A DNA stretch of 21,694 bases from Deltaproteobacteria bacterium RBG_13_61_14 (GTDB lineage Bacteria > RBG-13-61-14), in assembly GCA_001797815.1 (NCBI GenBank), contig MGQK01000081.1, positions 159,474 through 181,167 of the forward strand. The letters are read 5' to 3'. Position 1 is the first letter of the stretch. Each line of letters opens with the position of its first letter. Under the pieces are notes generated by a model. That model saw only the letters and a program-made list of their open reading frames with translations. It searched no databases and was not told where the DNA came from. This document shows positions 5,024-12,972 of this stretch, piece by piece. The position numbers were made by a program, and so were the translations under genes.

Positions 5024-6145
5024 TTATCCCCATTCTTGCGCGGCCTCGGCCAGGGCCTTCACGTTCTCGGCCTTGGCATTGGCCGGGATCGAACAGCCTG
5101 AAGAAAGGATAAATCCCCCGTCCTTGCCCACCTCCTGGATTAGTCGCCGGCAATAAGCCATCACCTCGTCCTTGCTCCCGAAGGCAGTCAGATAGGCGGG
5201 GACGTCCCCCATGATGCACATGCGGTCTCCCAGGATTTCCTTGGCCTGGAAAATATCCGAGAACCCGTCCAGCTCCAGGATAATCTTCTTGGCCGGGAAG
5301 CGGCGGAAGAGGGGGAAGTTTTTCGTCCAATTCATATCACAATGAAACAAGGGAGTCAGGCCGGCGTCAATCAGGTGGTGGACCATATGCTCCAATTCCG
5401 GAAGCACGAACTCCTCGAAATGTCTGGGCGAGATCAGCGCGGGCGAAGAACGCGACAGCCCGATGAACACCCGCGGCACCTTCACCAGCCCGGCGAACCG
5501 GATCGCCAGCGCGGTCATTTCCTTGGCCCAGCGTTTGCCCGCAGCTTTGACCTGGTCGGGGCGGTCGTAAAGGTCCAGACTCATCGGCCCCAGGCTGCGG
5601 CCCAGGGAAAAGTATTCATAGAGCGGGCCGGGAAGCATAAACCCCACGGCCGGCTCCGCGCCCGCGGCACGCACCATCCGGGCATGCCGGCGGATCTCCC
5701 AGGCGAAACCCAGCCCCAGCTTCAGCCCCTGCAGCATCCCCATTTCCGGATAGAGGCGCCGGGCCACGTCCTTCATCAACGCGATCAAGCCCCGCTCTTG
5801 CAGCAGGTCGTAATCGTCCGGCGTGAGCAGCTCGAACTCCTCGAACTGGTGGATCTCATCCGCGGGCAGGTCCACCCCGGGCCACCGCACCCGCGCCGGA
5901 GCGCCTTTCAACAGAGCGGGGATCGCGGTCTCGGCCAAAAAGGTGAGGTCCCAGGGGCCGAGGTCTTTCATGGTCTTGAGGATGGCGCCGATGCGGCTTT
6001 TCCGGTTTTGCATAAACTCCTGCTTGGTGATCCCGGTATAAGTGGCCGCATAGTGGTCGAGCAGCGGCCCCACCGGCACCCGGTCCGGTTTCTCCAGGGC
6101 CACCGCCGCCGCGATGCGCTCGGCCGAGGTCATGTCTCTTGCCAT
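5024..6145 (-). CDS. Uroporphyrinogen decarboxylase (URO-D) / MtaA-family protein
   Basis: This 373-residue protein has a URO-D-family TIM barrel. It opens with TSAERIAAAVALEKPDRVPV, the usual family start, and continues with a barrel rich in family motifs such as ELDGFSDIFQAKEILGDRMC and IMGDVPA. Many members in anaerobes are corrinoid:cofactor methyltransferases, with zinc held by H-x-C and a later Cys. Here the corresponding positions read FHCD (His268, Cys269, Asp270) and SSGCSIP (Cys351). The first motif is therefore altered, and neither true heme synthesis nor standard methyltransfer is assured. No corrinoid-binding protein gene is nearby. It is the last gene of the leftward redox cluster, 196 bp after the FAD oxidase gene with palindromic repeats between. 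ATG at 6145 is used; an ATG four codons downstream (6133) is equally possible. Confidence 0.85.
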   Translation of the reverse strand: MARDMTSAERIAAAVALEKPDRVPVGPLLDHYAATYTGITKQEFMQNRKSRIGAILKTMKDLGPWDLTFLAETAIPALLKGAPARVRWPGVDLPADEIHQFEEFELLTPDDYDLLQERGLIALMKDVARRLYPEMGMLQGLKLGLGFAWEIRRHARMVRAAGAEPAVGFMLPGPLYEYFSLGRSLGPMSLDLYDRPDQVKAAGKRWAKEMTALAIRFAGLVKVPRVFIGLSRSSPALISPRHFEEFVLPELEHMVHHLIDAGLTPLFHCDMNWTKNFPLFRRFPAKKIILELDGFSDIFQAKEILGDRMCIMGDVPAYLTAFGSKDEVMAYCRRLIQEVGKDGGFILSSGCSIPANAKAENVKALAEAAQEWG

Positions 6146-6211
6146 GTTTCAACGACCCAAGTCCGTTTGCCATCCTTCTTTTTTTGCCTGCACCACGTGT
6201 TTTCGGCCGGT

Positions 6212-6272
6212 GTAGGGGCGCAATTCATTGCGCCCCCATTTCTGTTGAGGGCGCGATAAATCGCGCCCCTAC
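6212..6272. repeat. Twin GGGCGC palindromes with inverted ends
   Basis: GTAGGGGCGC (6212-6221) and GCGCCCCTAC (6263-6272) are perfect terminal inverted repeats. Each end also forms its own hairpin: GGGGCGCAAT/ATTGCGCCCC (6215-6236) and GGGCGCGAT/ATCGCGCCC (6249-6268). A further palindrome, CCCCGCGC-G-GCGCGGGG, follows at 6272-6288. The element fills most of the gap between the URO-D and FAD oxidase genes. Confidence 0.65.
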
Positions 6273-6341
6273 CCCGCGCGGCGCGGGGTTCCCGAAAAAA
6301 TGAGGGGCGGCAAGCCCAAGTCCGCGCCGGGAGTGCCGATC

Positions 6342-8057
6342 TCAAGAAGACTCCTCCACTTCCGGCTCGGCATAAAAGAACGGGTCCGAGGCGAGGTTGG
6401 GATCCAAGGCCTTTTTGATTTTCGCCAACCAACGATGATAATCCCCGCAATGAGGTCCCAGCCGGGCGTTCATCTCCTTCCCGAAGCCGGCGATGGGGAT
6501 ACCCAGCGCTTCCTCGACACAGGCATCCACCGCTTCGTCAATTACTTTGCCGGCGGCCATGACCGAACGGGGATCCTGGGATGAATACAAGCCAATGCCT
6601 TCCAGGTAACCCATGTGCGCGTGCTCGAAGGTGCCCCCGCAGCCCAAGTCGCCGCCGTCGTCGAGCAGCAGACCCTGCTCGATATATTTCCTTTTCTTTT
6701 TCGAAATCACCTCCGCCTGCTTGAGGCCCAGGTCCCAGGTGTCGAACCCGCCGAGGCTGGTGAACATGGCTTGCGAGGGCCGGAAATTGCCCTGGGTGTT
6801 GGTGGCGTGGCGCAAGAGCACCCAGAACAGCTCGCTTTGCGGCCGCTGCCGCGCCGTTTTGCTTGCCGGCAGCTTGTGGAGCAGGTCTTGCAAGAACGGA
6901 AACTTGCGCAACAGGAACAGAGGGTCGTCAATGAACTTCAAGATCGGACCGAGCTTCTCCAGGAACCTTGGCGAAGGCATCTCGTTAAGCGGGAGCCTCA
7001 CCCCGCCGGTTTCCTTTAGGATCTCTTTGAGGGCTTTGAGCTTCCAGTCGTATTCCCTCTGCGAGCAGCCGATGACCGCGGCAATCAGGTGGTATTGAGC
7101 CACCTTCTGGAAAATCCCGGTTTCCCAGACCCGTTTCAGTTCCAGGTTTTCGTCGGTGGACCCGAGCGCGGTCATAAACGCCGGCAGCCGGAAATCGGCG
7201 TAGGTAATTTCCGCTTCCCCCAGTTTGTATCCCGCGTCGGCTAGAGCCTTGGCGCTCCGAAAGGAGAGGGCGAACAAACCCAGGTTTTTGGGCAACTCTT
7301 CAGCCAGCAGGTAGTGGGGAGAGCATCCCTCGGTCTTGATCTCCCGGGGTCCGTCCCACGGATACAGCTTGATCGCCGCCTTGGTGAATACGCCCAACCC
7401 GCCGAAGGCTCCCATGTAGCCGCGCAGAATCCCGCGCAGCGAAGGTCCGGGACCGTCGGCGCTGAACCACCCGGCGCCGGTGCCCTGGCCGGCGCTTCCC
7501 AGGGTGAGCACGTCCCCGGTGGGCAGCACCCACTCCACGCCCAGGAGGTTGCGGCCGCTGTAGCTCATGGAAGGGCCGTCCAGGCCGGTGCCCCAGGCCG
7601 AGGTGGCCGAGGCCAGGACCGAATGGTTGCCGCCGCAGGAGATGACATGGAGGTTGAGGCCCTCTTTCCAGAGGAGAGTTTGCAAGTGAATCGCCTTGAC
7701 ATAGGGTTCCACCACCGCGATCTGGTTCTTGACGTCAATTTCGATGATCTTATCCATGCGTTTGAGGTCCATCACGATCACCCGGTCGCGGGACGCCGCG
7801 GCGACGCAGTGAAACCCGGTGGAAAGGGGCTTGACCATCAGATCCACGCCGTTGCAGTAGCGCAAGACCGCGCTCACTTCCGCGGTGCGGGCGGGCATGA
7901 CCACCGCCGCCGGCCGGGGCAGCCAGAGACTGCCGTCCTTGTTGAGGATCTCCGGGTTCATGTAATAGGCATAAGTGTCCATCATCACCGGCTCGTCGCA
8001 CACCCACTCCGGGCCCACGATGTCGGCCAGGGCTTTTTTCTCATTTTGGGTCAGCAT
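6342..8057 (-). CDS. FAD-linked oxidase subunit (FAD_binding_4 / PCMH type), divergent
   Basis: This 571-residue flavoprotein is of the vanillyl-alcohol-oxidase/glycolate-oxidase superfamily. The FAD-binding (PCMH) domain spans about residues 45-220, with LPRPAAVVMPARTAEVSAVL, then VIVMDLKRMDKIIEID and VVEPYVKAIHLQTLL. The block LLGVEWVLPTGDVLTLGS and then GAFGGLGVFTKAAIKLYP match the family. The usual GGGT nucleotide loop is replaced by PLSTGFH (78-83) and the following G-rich loop by GGNHSVLASATSAWGTG (142-158), so cofactor binding may differ from that of classical GlcD. ATG at 8057 is preferred over a GTG nine bases upstream because GGAAGG is well spaced from the ATG and overlaps the GTG. 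It follows the second FAD subunit gene by 42 bp. A substrate dehydrogenase that passes electrons to the Fe-S subunit is inferred. Confidence 0.88.
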   Translation of the reverse strand: MLTQNEKKALADIVGPEWVCDEPVMMDTYAYYMNPEILNKDGSLWLPRPAAVVMPARTAEVSAVLRYCNGVDLMVKPLSTGFHCVAAASRDRVIVMDLKRMDKIIEIDVKNQIAVVEPYVKAIHLQTLLWKEGLNLHVISCGGNHSVLASATSAWGTGLDGPSMSYSGRNLLGVEWVLPTGDVLTLGSAGQGTGAGWFSADGPGPSLRGILRGYMGAFGGLGVFTKAAIKLYPWDGPREIKTEGCSPHYLLAEELPKNLGLFALSFRSAKALADAGYKLGEAEITYADFRLPAFMTALGSTDENLELKRVWETGIFQKVAQYHLIAAVIGCSQREYDWKLKALKEILKETGGVRLPLNEMPSPRFLEKLGPILKFIDDPLFLLRKFPFLQDLLHKLPASKTARQRPQSELFWVLLRHATNTQGNFRPSQAMFTSLGGFDTWDLGLKQAEVISKKKRKYIEQGLLLDDGGDLGCGGTFEHAHMGYLEGIGLYSSQDPRSVMAAGKVIDEAVDACVEEALGIPIAGFGKEMNARLGPHCGDYHRWLAKIKKALDPNLASDPFFYAEPEVEESS

Positions 8058-8099
8058 CGCCGCCACCTTCCCGTCTGCTTCCGCATCATTCCTCCGGCG

Positions 8100-9581
8100 T
8101 CAAAGCCCGAATTTACCGGGATTCAAGACTCCGTGAGGGTCGAAGATTTTCTTTACCTTCCGCAAAACTCTGAGGTTAAGCTGATTCCGGGTAAACGCCT
8201 CTTGCGCCGCAGCGCCATAGGGGCGGCTGAAAAATGCCCCCTGCTCGGCCAGCGCGGGCACCGCTTCCGCCTCGAATCCGCGCAGTTGATCCAGAGATTG
8301 TGCTCCATCGGATTCGAAGGGAAATAAGAACTCCACGTGACAGCAATGGTTCTGGACCAGGGGTTGCAGGTAGATCCCGTAATCAGTCCGGGAGAGTTGA
8401 TGCTTCCGGAGCAACTCCTCAAAGGTTTCGATAAAGCCGGGCGCGCGGTCGAGGGTGGTGAGAAAGAATAAGGAGAGGCAGTTTCCGGTCCGTCCCCGTC
8501 TCCAGTCGCGCTCTCCGCCAGGCGCGGTGGCCGCGGCGAGAAGGTCCCTGGCCCGCAACTGGCCCAGGGATTCGCAGAGCGAAAGACCGTTGTTCGCGGC
8601 CCTGGCTTCGAGGTCCTGCATCTGGTAGGCCACCCGTTCTTGGGGCCGCCGCTCGAACCCGGCGATATTCTGGAGGCAAACGAAGCGGGGCAAGGAACCG
8701 CGGATTCGGTCAAAGGCTCCCGGCCGGCCCTGGTCCATGAGCAGGGCCGCGGCGTTGCGGTCGAGGATGAAGGAGTGTTCGCCGAGCCAGGGGCGCTGGA
8801 CCTGGTAAACGAACGGAATGAGTTCTTCGATCGGTTCCGCGCCCACCAGCCGGGGCTCCTGCCGCGTCGGCATCACCTCGCAGCGAATAGTAATCCAATT
8901 TACGATACCAATTGAGCCCTGCGCTCCCTGGACGAGGCGGTGGAAGTCGGTCTGGGAAGGCCCCATCGGCGCCTTTTGCGCGCCCCCGGAAGAGCGTTGT
9001 TTCTCGATGGAGCCGGGACCTCCGGCGGCTCCGGTCCGGAACAGGTCGCCCGTGCCGAAAACCACCTCGGTGCTCCCCACCGGGTCGCAGGCGTCCCACT
9101 GCTTGTTGGGCCAGGTGGTCGGCTCGCGGTCCATCACCGCGGCCAGCACGCTCTTTTCCGAGCGAGGCGCCAAGGGCATGGAAACGGTCATCCCCTGGGG
9201 CTTAAGCGCTGCCAACAGCTCGCCGTAGGTCACGCCCGGCTCGATCCGGCACACCCGGTTGCGGCGGTCAATCAGGTCAATCTTTTTCCAATGGGAAAGG
9301 TCCACGATCGCGTGCTCTTGCGCGCAGAGCGTCCCCCCCTTGCCGTGCGGCGCTCCGGAGGAAACCGGAACCAGGCCGAGGCCTTTCTCGTTGGCAAACC
9401 CCACCAGCGCTTGCAACCTCGAAACCTCGCCCGGCTTCACCACGCATCCCGGCAAACGTCCGTTTTGAATAATCGGATTCGATACGCGATAAGAGGAGAT
9501 CACCCCGGGATCGAAGACGACTTCCCGGTCGGATAAGAGCTCCCGCAAGGAGCCGGTGATCTCACGAAAAACTTTTGACAT
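8100..9581 (-). CDS. FAD-linked oxidase subunit (GlcD/GlcE-like)
   Basis: This is a 493-residue flavoprotein of the FAD_binding_4/FAD-oxidase C superfamily. The FAD domain starts near residue 45 (PGCVVKPGEVSRLQALVGFAN) and includes VPVSSGAPHGKGGT (71-84), AIVDLSHWKKIDLID and CRIEPGVTYGELLAAL (111-126). The C-terminus FDPHGVLNPGKFGL is the diagnostic ending of glycolate/lactate oxidase flavoproteins. It differs clearly from the FAD protein at 6342-8057, so the pair is not a recent duplication. The start codon is 3 bp after the stop of the iron-sulfur gene, indicating translational coupling and joint assembly. By analogy with GlcDEF, one flavoprotein would oxidise an alpha-hydroxy or similar organic substrate and the other would support it; which does what is not visible. 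Confidence 0.9.
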   Translation of the reverse strand: MSKVFREITGSLRELLSDREVVFDPGVISSYRVSNPIIQNGRLPGCVVKPGEVSRLQALVGFANEKGLGLVPVSSGAPHGKGGTLCAQEHAIVDLSHWKKIDLIDRRNRVCRIEPGVTYGELLAALKPQGMTVSMPLAPRSEKSVLAAVMDREPTTWPNKQWDACDPVGSTEVVFGTGDLFRTGAAGGPGSIEKQRSSGGAQKAPMGPSQTDFHRLVQGAQGSIGIVNWITIRCEVMPTRQEPRLVGAEPIEELIPFVYQVQRPWLGEHSFILDRNAAALLMDQGRPGAFDRIRGSLPRFVCLQNIAGFERRPQERVAYQMQDLEARAANNGLSLCESLGQLRARDLLAAATAPGGERDWRRGRTGNCLSLFFLTTLDRAPGFIETFEELLRKHQLSRTDYGIYLQPLVQNHCCHVEFLFPFESDGAQSLDQLRGFEAEAVPALAEQGAFFSRPYGAAAQEAFTRNQLNLRVLRKVKKIFDPHGVLNPGKFGL

Positions 9582-9584
9582 GAA

Positions 9585-10883
9585 TTATTCCCGAAGCCCC
9601 GAGGCTTCAAACAGGAGGTCCAGGATATCCAGGATCGGCATCGGATGATCCGTCCCGGAACTTGGCTCGATCTCTCGCAAATGTTTTTCGCAGCGGGCGC
9701 AGGCGCTGACCAGGCGCTCGGCGCCGACCGCCCGGGCCTCTTCCAGCCGGTGCCGCGCCGCGGCCCGGGCCAATTCGGGATAGGCCTGCGGCACGCCCCC
9801 GCCCGCCCCGCAGCAAAACGAGTATTCCCGGATGCGAAACATCTCGATCAACTCGATGCCGGGTATGGCCCGAATCAGCCGGCGCGGAGCGTCGTAGACC
9901 CCGTCCACCCCGCGCTTGATCTGCTTGGGCGGGTCGTGGTAGGTCATCACCCCGAGGGTGGTTTTTTCCTCGCCCTCCCAGGGGGAAAAGGCTTCGCTCT
10001 GCCGGCCCAGGTAGCAGGGGTCGTGATACGTGACCTTGGCCTCGACCGAAAGCGGGAAAGACAGCCGCCCTTGCTCCAGCAGTCGGCACAGGAACTCGGC
10101 GGCGTGCAAGACCTCCACCTCCATGGCCGCGGCATACTCGGGATACTTGGAACGAAAGGCGCCCAGGCAGGAAGAGGCCGTCACGACCGTCCGCACGCCT
10201 AGACTCTTTATCAAAGAAGCATTTTTAAAGGCGAGGTCCGAAAAATCCTCTCGATGGCCGGTCCAATAGGCGGGCAGCCCGCAACAGGGCTCTTGATCGC
10301 CCAAGATACCCACGTCCACTCCCGCCCGCACCAGCAGGCGGGCCAGCTTTCGAACCGCCGCCGCCGCCTTATCGTCATTACGTTGCACGCAACCCGCGAA
10401 CAAGAGGACTTCGGCTTTCTGGTCAGGCAAAATTTTCAGGTCTAATCCCTGGGCCCACTCTCCGGGCGAGCGCCGGGGCGGGCCGTCGGCATGGCCGTGC
10501 CGCTTGAGGTTTTCCACCGCCTTCCGGTGCGACTCCGGGCCGAGGCCCTTGTCCGCCAGGAACTCCCGGAGAGCCATGTTCACCTGATGCCGTTCCGCGG
10601 CCATGATGAACTTGCAGGCCACGTCGCAATATCCGCAGGCGGTGCAGGCAAAAGCGATGTCCGCCAATGCCGAATCCGGCTCGATGCGGCCGTCCAGCAA
10701 CGAGAGAGCGGCGATTTGTTTGCCCGATCCCGAATAACCGTGGAAATGGTAGAAGCGGGAGGCCGGGCAAGCGTCGGTGAACCGGGGGTCGCGGACCACC
10801 GGCAGGGGCACCATTTTGCACAGGGAACAGCGGAAGCATTTGGTCATGTCCGGTCGGAGGGCTTGCAGGCGTTCGCGGCGCAT
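9585..10883 (-). CDS. CCG-domain iron-sulfur electron-transfer subunit (GlcF/HdrD-like)
   Basis: This is a 432-residue cytosolic or membrane-associated electron carrier. Two 4Fe-4S clusters are supported at the N-terminus: Cys16/19/22 with Cys39-Pro, and Cys80/83/86/90. Two CCG domains follow. The first has Cys165, CCG at 200-202 and only one Cys (239) where C-x-x-C is expected; the second is complete with Cys290, CCG at 357-359 and Cys395/398. The family includes glycolate oxidase GlcF, LutA/LldE and heterodisulfide reductase HdrD. No membrane segment is seen. The ATG at 10883 is 10 bp after the preceding stop. It lacks a clear ribosome site, so coupling to the upstream gene is likely; another ATG at 10847 is possible. 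It should accept electrons from the two flavoproteins encoded next. Confidence 0.9.
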   Translation of the reverse strand: MRRERLQALRPDMTKCFRCSLCKMVPLPVVRDPRFTDACPASRFYHFHGYSGSGKQIAALSLLDGRIEPDSALADIAFACTACGYCDVACKFIMAAERHQVNMALREFLADKGLGPESHRKAVENLKRHGHADGPPRRSPGEWAQGLDLKILPDQKAEVLLFAGCVQRNDDKAAAAVRKLARLLVRAGVDVGILGDQEPCCGLPAYWTGHREDFSDLAFKNASLIKSLGVRTVVTASSCLGAFRSKYPEYAAAMEVEVLHAAEFLCRLLEQGRLSFPLSVEAKVTYHDPCYLGRQSEAFSPWEGEEKTTLGVMTYHDPPKQIKRGVDGVYDAPRRLIRAIPGIELIEMFRIREYSFCCGAGGGVPQAYPELARAAARHRLEEARAVGAERLVSACARCEKHLREIEPSSGTDHPMPILDILDLLFEASGLRE

Positions 10884-10893
10884 TGGGGTGGGT

Positions 10894-12219
10894 TTAGGGA
10901 TTGATCGCGACTTGCAGCGGGTGATCGAAAACCCTGAGGGCCCGCGGCACATCGCCGTCGAAGTTGGGCACGACGTAGTTGATGATGTTAAACGGGTAGC
11001 GGCCCGTCCCCATCTTCAGCAGGTTCTCGAGCTGGTAGGCCAAGCCCATGACCCCCGGATCCTCTTCCGGAGGCTCGAGCCGGGAGAGGTCGTCCTCGTA
11101 GTAAAGCCGCGCTTGAAGCGGCGAGCTCTCCTCCCAGACGCCCTTGAACATAAAGGTCCCCGCCGGCCCCGTGCACAGGGCCCAATATAAAGTGTTGGGG
11201 TTGTTCGCCAGCTCCACTTCCTCGGGGTCCATTTTTCCGTCATAGGTCACCGGCCGGGGGTTGAGGTTGGTATAGAATTTCATGCCCAGCGCATTGCGGT
11301 TAAGGTCCCATCCCTGCCGGATCGAGGCGTCGCTGGCCACCAGGTCCATCCGGAAGGGCAAGCTGAGCATGCTCGGAAACTGGAACGAACACGGATAAAA
11401 ACTGCCGTTGACCACGGCCGACGGCGACTTGAGATTTAGTAAAATCACCAGCCGGGTATCGGTCTGGCGGATGACCCGAACCGGCCCGCGGGCCACTCCC
11501 AGCACCTTGGTAACAAAATTCTCTTCGGTTCGGCCCACTGACCAATAGCCGGCCAGGACTTTAACCCCCAGGCGCATCTTGATCCGGTCCATGAAATCCT
11601 GGCCATTGCCCCCGGCCGCTGGGTGGATCATAATGTCGCGAATAAAGACGTTGTTTTTGGGAAAACGCAGGGTGTAATAAGGGGTGACCAGTTCATCGTA
11701 TTCCGGCGTTTCCCGGTATTGCATGTAGCTTACCGGGGAGAGGGAAGGAGGGTCGGAGGCAAAAAAGGCCAGGTAGGCATAGGCCCGCTCCCCGGTCAGG
11801 GGGTCGGTCAACTCGATTTCGTCCCACCCCGCAGGGGGAAAGCCACCGGCTTTCGGGTCTCCTCGCTTCCCCGCATCCAGGGCCATAAAGACCAACTCGT
11901 CGTTGTCATCGAAAAGACCGTCGCCCCGGTCCCGGACGCCGGCCGGCCGGGTCATGACGTATTCTCCGGCTGGGGTTCGTTCGTCAATCTGGAAAGGGAC
12001 AGGGATTGCGTTTCCATCCCGGAATGCCAGGAGCCTTAAATGGGCGACCGGTCTTGTGCGGACGTTCGGGAACTTGACGCCGGCGATGACCACTGGGTCC
12101 ATAACCCGGTCCAGGGAGGCGGTTCGGCTTTGGTCCTGAGCTTGGGCCCGAAGCGTGATTGCCGATACCAACAGGGACAGGAGTAAGGCCAGCCGGCTAA
12201 GCCGTCTTTGCTTTTTCAT
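10894..12219 (-). CDS. Exported protein of unknown family
   Basis: This 441-residue protein is not assigned to a named family. Residues 1-28 form a Sec signal peptide: KKQRR, a hydrophobic core, then an AQA cleavage region. There is no lipobox. The mature part reads as a beta-rich soluble periplasmic or secreted protein. It includes PVPFQIDERTPAGEYV (about 75-90), an acidic RDRGDGLFDDNDELVFM loop that could bind calcium, and a C-terminal KMGTGRYPFNIINYVVP segment. No heme motif or catalytic signature was found. AAGGAGG just upstream of ATG 12219 supports the start. It is the first gene of the cluster that encodes the Fe-S and FAD subunits, with 10 bp to the next start. That suggests a periplasmic partner or substrate-handling role, which is inference only. 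Confidence 0.75.
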   Translation of the reverse strand: MKKQRRLSRLALLLSLLVSAITLRAQAQDQSRTASLDRVMDPVVIAGVKFPNVRTRPVAHLRLLAFRDGNAIPVPFQIDERTPAGEYVMTRPAGVRDRGDGLFDDNDELVFMALDAGKRGDPKAGGFPPAGWDEIELTDPLTGERAYAYLAFFASDPPSLSPVSYMQYRETPEYDELVTPYYTLRFPKNNVFIRDIMIHPAAGGNGQDFMDRIKMRLGVKVLAGYWSVGRTEENFVTKVLGVARGPVRVIRQTDTRLVILLNLKSPSAVVNGSFYPCSFQFPSMLSLPFRMDLVASDASIRQGWDLNRNALGMKFYTNLNPRPVTYDGKMDPEEVELANNPNTLYWALCTGPAGTFMFKGVWEESSPLQARLYYEDDLSRLEPPEEDPGVMGLAYQLENLLKMGTGRYPFNIINYVVPNFDGDVPRALRVFDHPLQVAINP

Positions 12220-12237
12220 GGCCTCCTTCAGCGCAAA

Positions 12238-12267
12238 ACTTTACCAGGCTTTCGGGATAAATGCCAA
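12238..12267 (-). promoter_or_regulatory. Candidate promoter for the leftward redox cluster
   Basis: On the minus strand TTGGCA (12267-12262), an 18-bp spacer and TAAAGT (12243-12238) sit just ahead of the ribosome site of the exported-protein gene. The leader would be very short. The match is only moderate. Confidence 0.3.
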
Positions 12268-12595
12268 TCCGTAAGATCCAGGGTTCACATGAGCCCCGAT
12301 TGCCCCAGAGATTCTCGAGGCGAGCCTAAAGTCCAAGGCCTGAGGCTTGACCAGATTCTTCCTTTCATCCCAGCGGATCCAATTCGAAAAAACAACCTTC
12401 GGAAGATTCTTAGCATCTCCTTTTGATCACGGATGACCACTGTGCGTGAGCCGGATTGAGGCGCAAGCGATTTCTCGCCCAAGAGCCGGCCGGCCTCTAC
12501 GATCAAGCCCAAACCCGGCGGTCCCCGGGCCATCAGCGATTTTTCTTGCTTTGTTCAACACTTAAGAGAATTGGGGGGGGCGGACCAAATTTTTA
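12268..12595. other. Intergenic stretch between divergent blocks with no recognised gene
   Basis: This separates the leftward redox cluster from the rightward tRNA/ribosomal block. Short open frames occur on both strands, but none has a ribosome site, a recognisable motif or a consistent coding pattern. No large inverted repeat was seen. It presumably holds upstream control elements or decayed sequence. Confidence 0.4.
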
Positions 12596-12624
12596 TTGAC
12601 AAAAAGCAAAGATTATAATAAAGT
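12596..12624 (+). promoter_or_regulatory. Promoter of the tRNA cluster
   Basis: TTGACA (12596-12601) is a perfect -35. TAAAGT (12619-12624) lies 17 bp downstream and ends 15 bp before the first tRNA. A perfect TATAAT (12614-12619) overlaps it but is only 12 bp from TTGACA, and would need a weaker -35 (TTTTAT at 12591). Either reading places a strong promoter here, probably driving the tRNAs and possibly the genes beyond. Confidence 0.6.
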
Positions 12625-12639
12625 GATAGGATTGTGTAG

Positions 12640-12712
12640 GCTGGCGTAGCTCAACCGGTAGAGCAGCGGATTTGTAATCCGCAGGTTAAGGGTTCGAGTC
12701 CCCTCGCCAGCT
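12640..12712 (+). tRNA. tRNA-Thr (anticodon TGT)
   Basis: The acceptor GCTGGCG pairs with CGCCAGC (12705-12711), and the discriminator is T. The anticodon arm is GCGGA-TTTGTAA-TCCGC. The T-arm AAGGG/CCCCT has one A-C mismatch at the second pair. CGG follows, so the CCA end is not encoded, unlike the other five tRNAs in the window. It occupies the place of E. coli thrU. Confidence 0.95.
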
Positions 12713-12761
12713 CGGTTTGGGAACACCCGGTCAGAGCCGAGCGCGACCCGGGCTTAACCCT

Positions 12762-12847
12762 GGAGGGGTTCCCGAGTGGCTAAAGGGGACAGACTGTAAA
12801 TCTGTTGTCTGCGGACTACGGAGGTTCAAATCCTCCCCCCTCCACCA
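12762..12847 (+). tRNA. tRNA-Tyr (anticodon GTA)
   Basis: This is an 86-nt class II tRNA with a long variable arm. The acceptor GGAGGGG pairs with CCCCTCC (12837-12843), the discriminator is A, and CCA is encoded at 12845-12847. The anticodon arm is ACAGA-CTGTAAA-TCTGT. It occupies the place of E. coli tyrU. Confidence 0.95.
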
Positions 12848-12886
12848 ACCAAGGAGGCCCGGCATTCGGACCGCGGCCGGCGCGGG

Positions 12887-12962
12887 GCGGGAATAGCTCA
12901 GTTGGCAGAGCGTCAGCCTTCCAAGCTGAGGGTCGCGGGTTCGAATCCCGTTTCCCGCTCCA
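12887..12962 (+). tRNA. tRNA-Gly (anticodon TCC)
   Basis: The 76-nt cloverleaf has acceptor GCGGGAA/TTCCCGC, anticodon arm TCAGC-CTTCCAA-GCTGA, T-arm GCGGG/CCCGT, discriminator T and encoded CCA (12960-12962). It occupies the place of E. coli glyT. Confidence 0.96.
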
Positions 12963-12972
12963 ACTATAGGGA

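Noticed and set aside
6342-9581. Recent duplication of one FAD oxidase gene
   Set aside because: The two proteins share only the superfamily layout; their FAD loops, lengths and C-termini differ, so they are old paralogues at best.
12285-12533. 82-codon minus-strand frame in the gap before the tRNA cluster
   Set aside because: No ribosome site, no recognisable motif and an unremarkable composition; kept only as part of the unassigned intergenic stretch.
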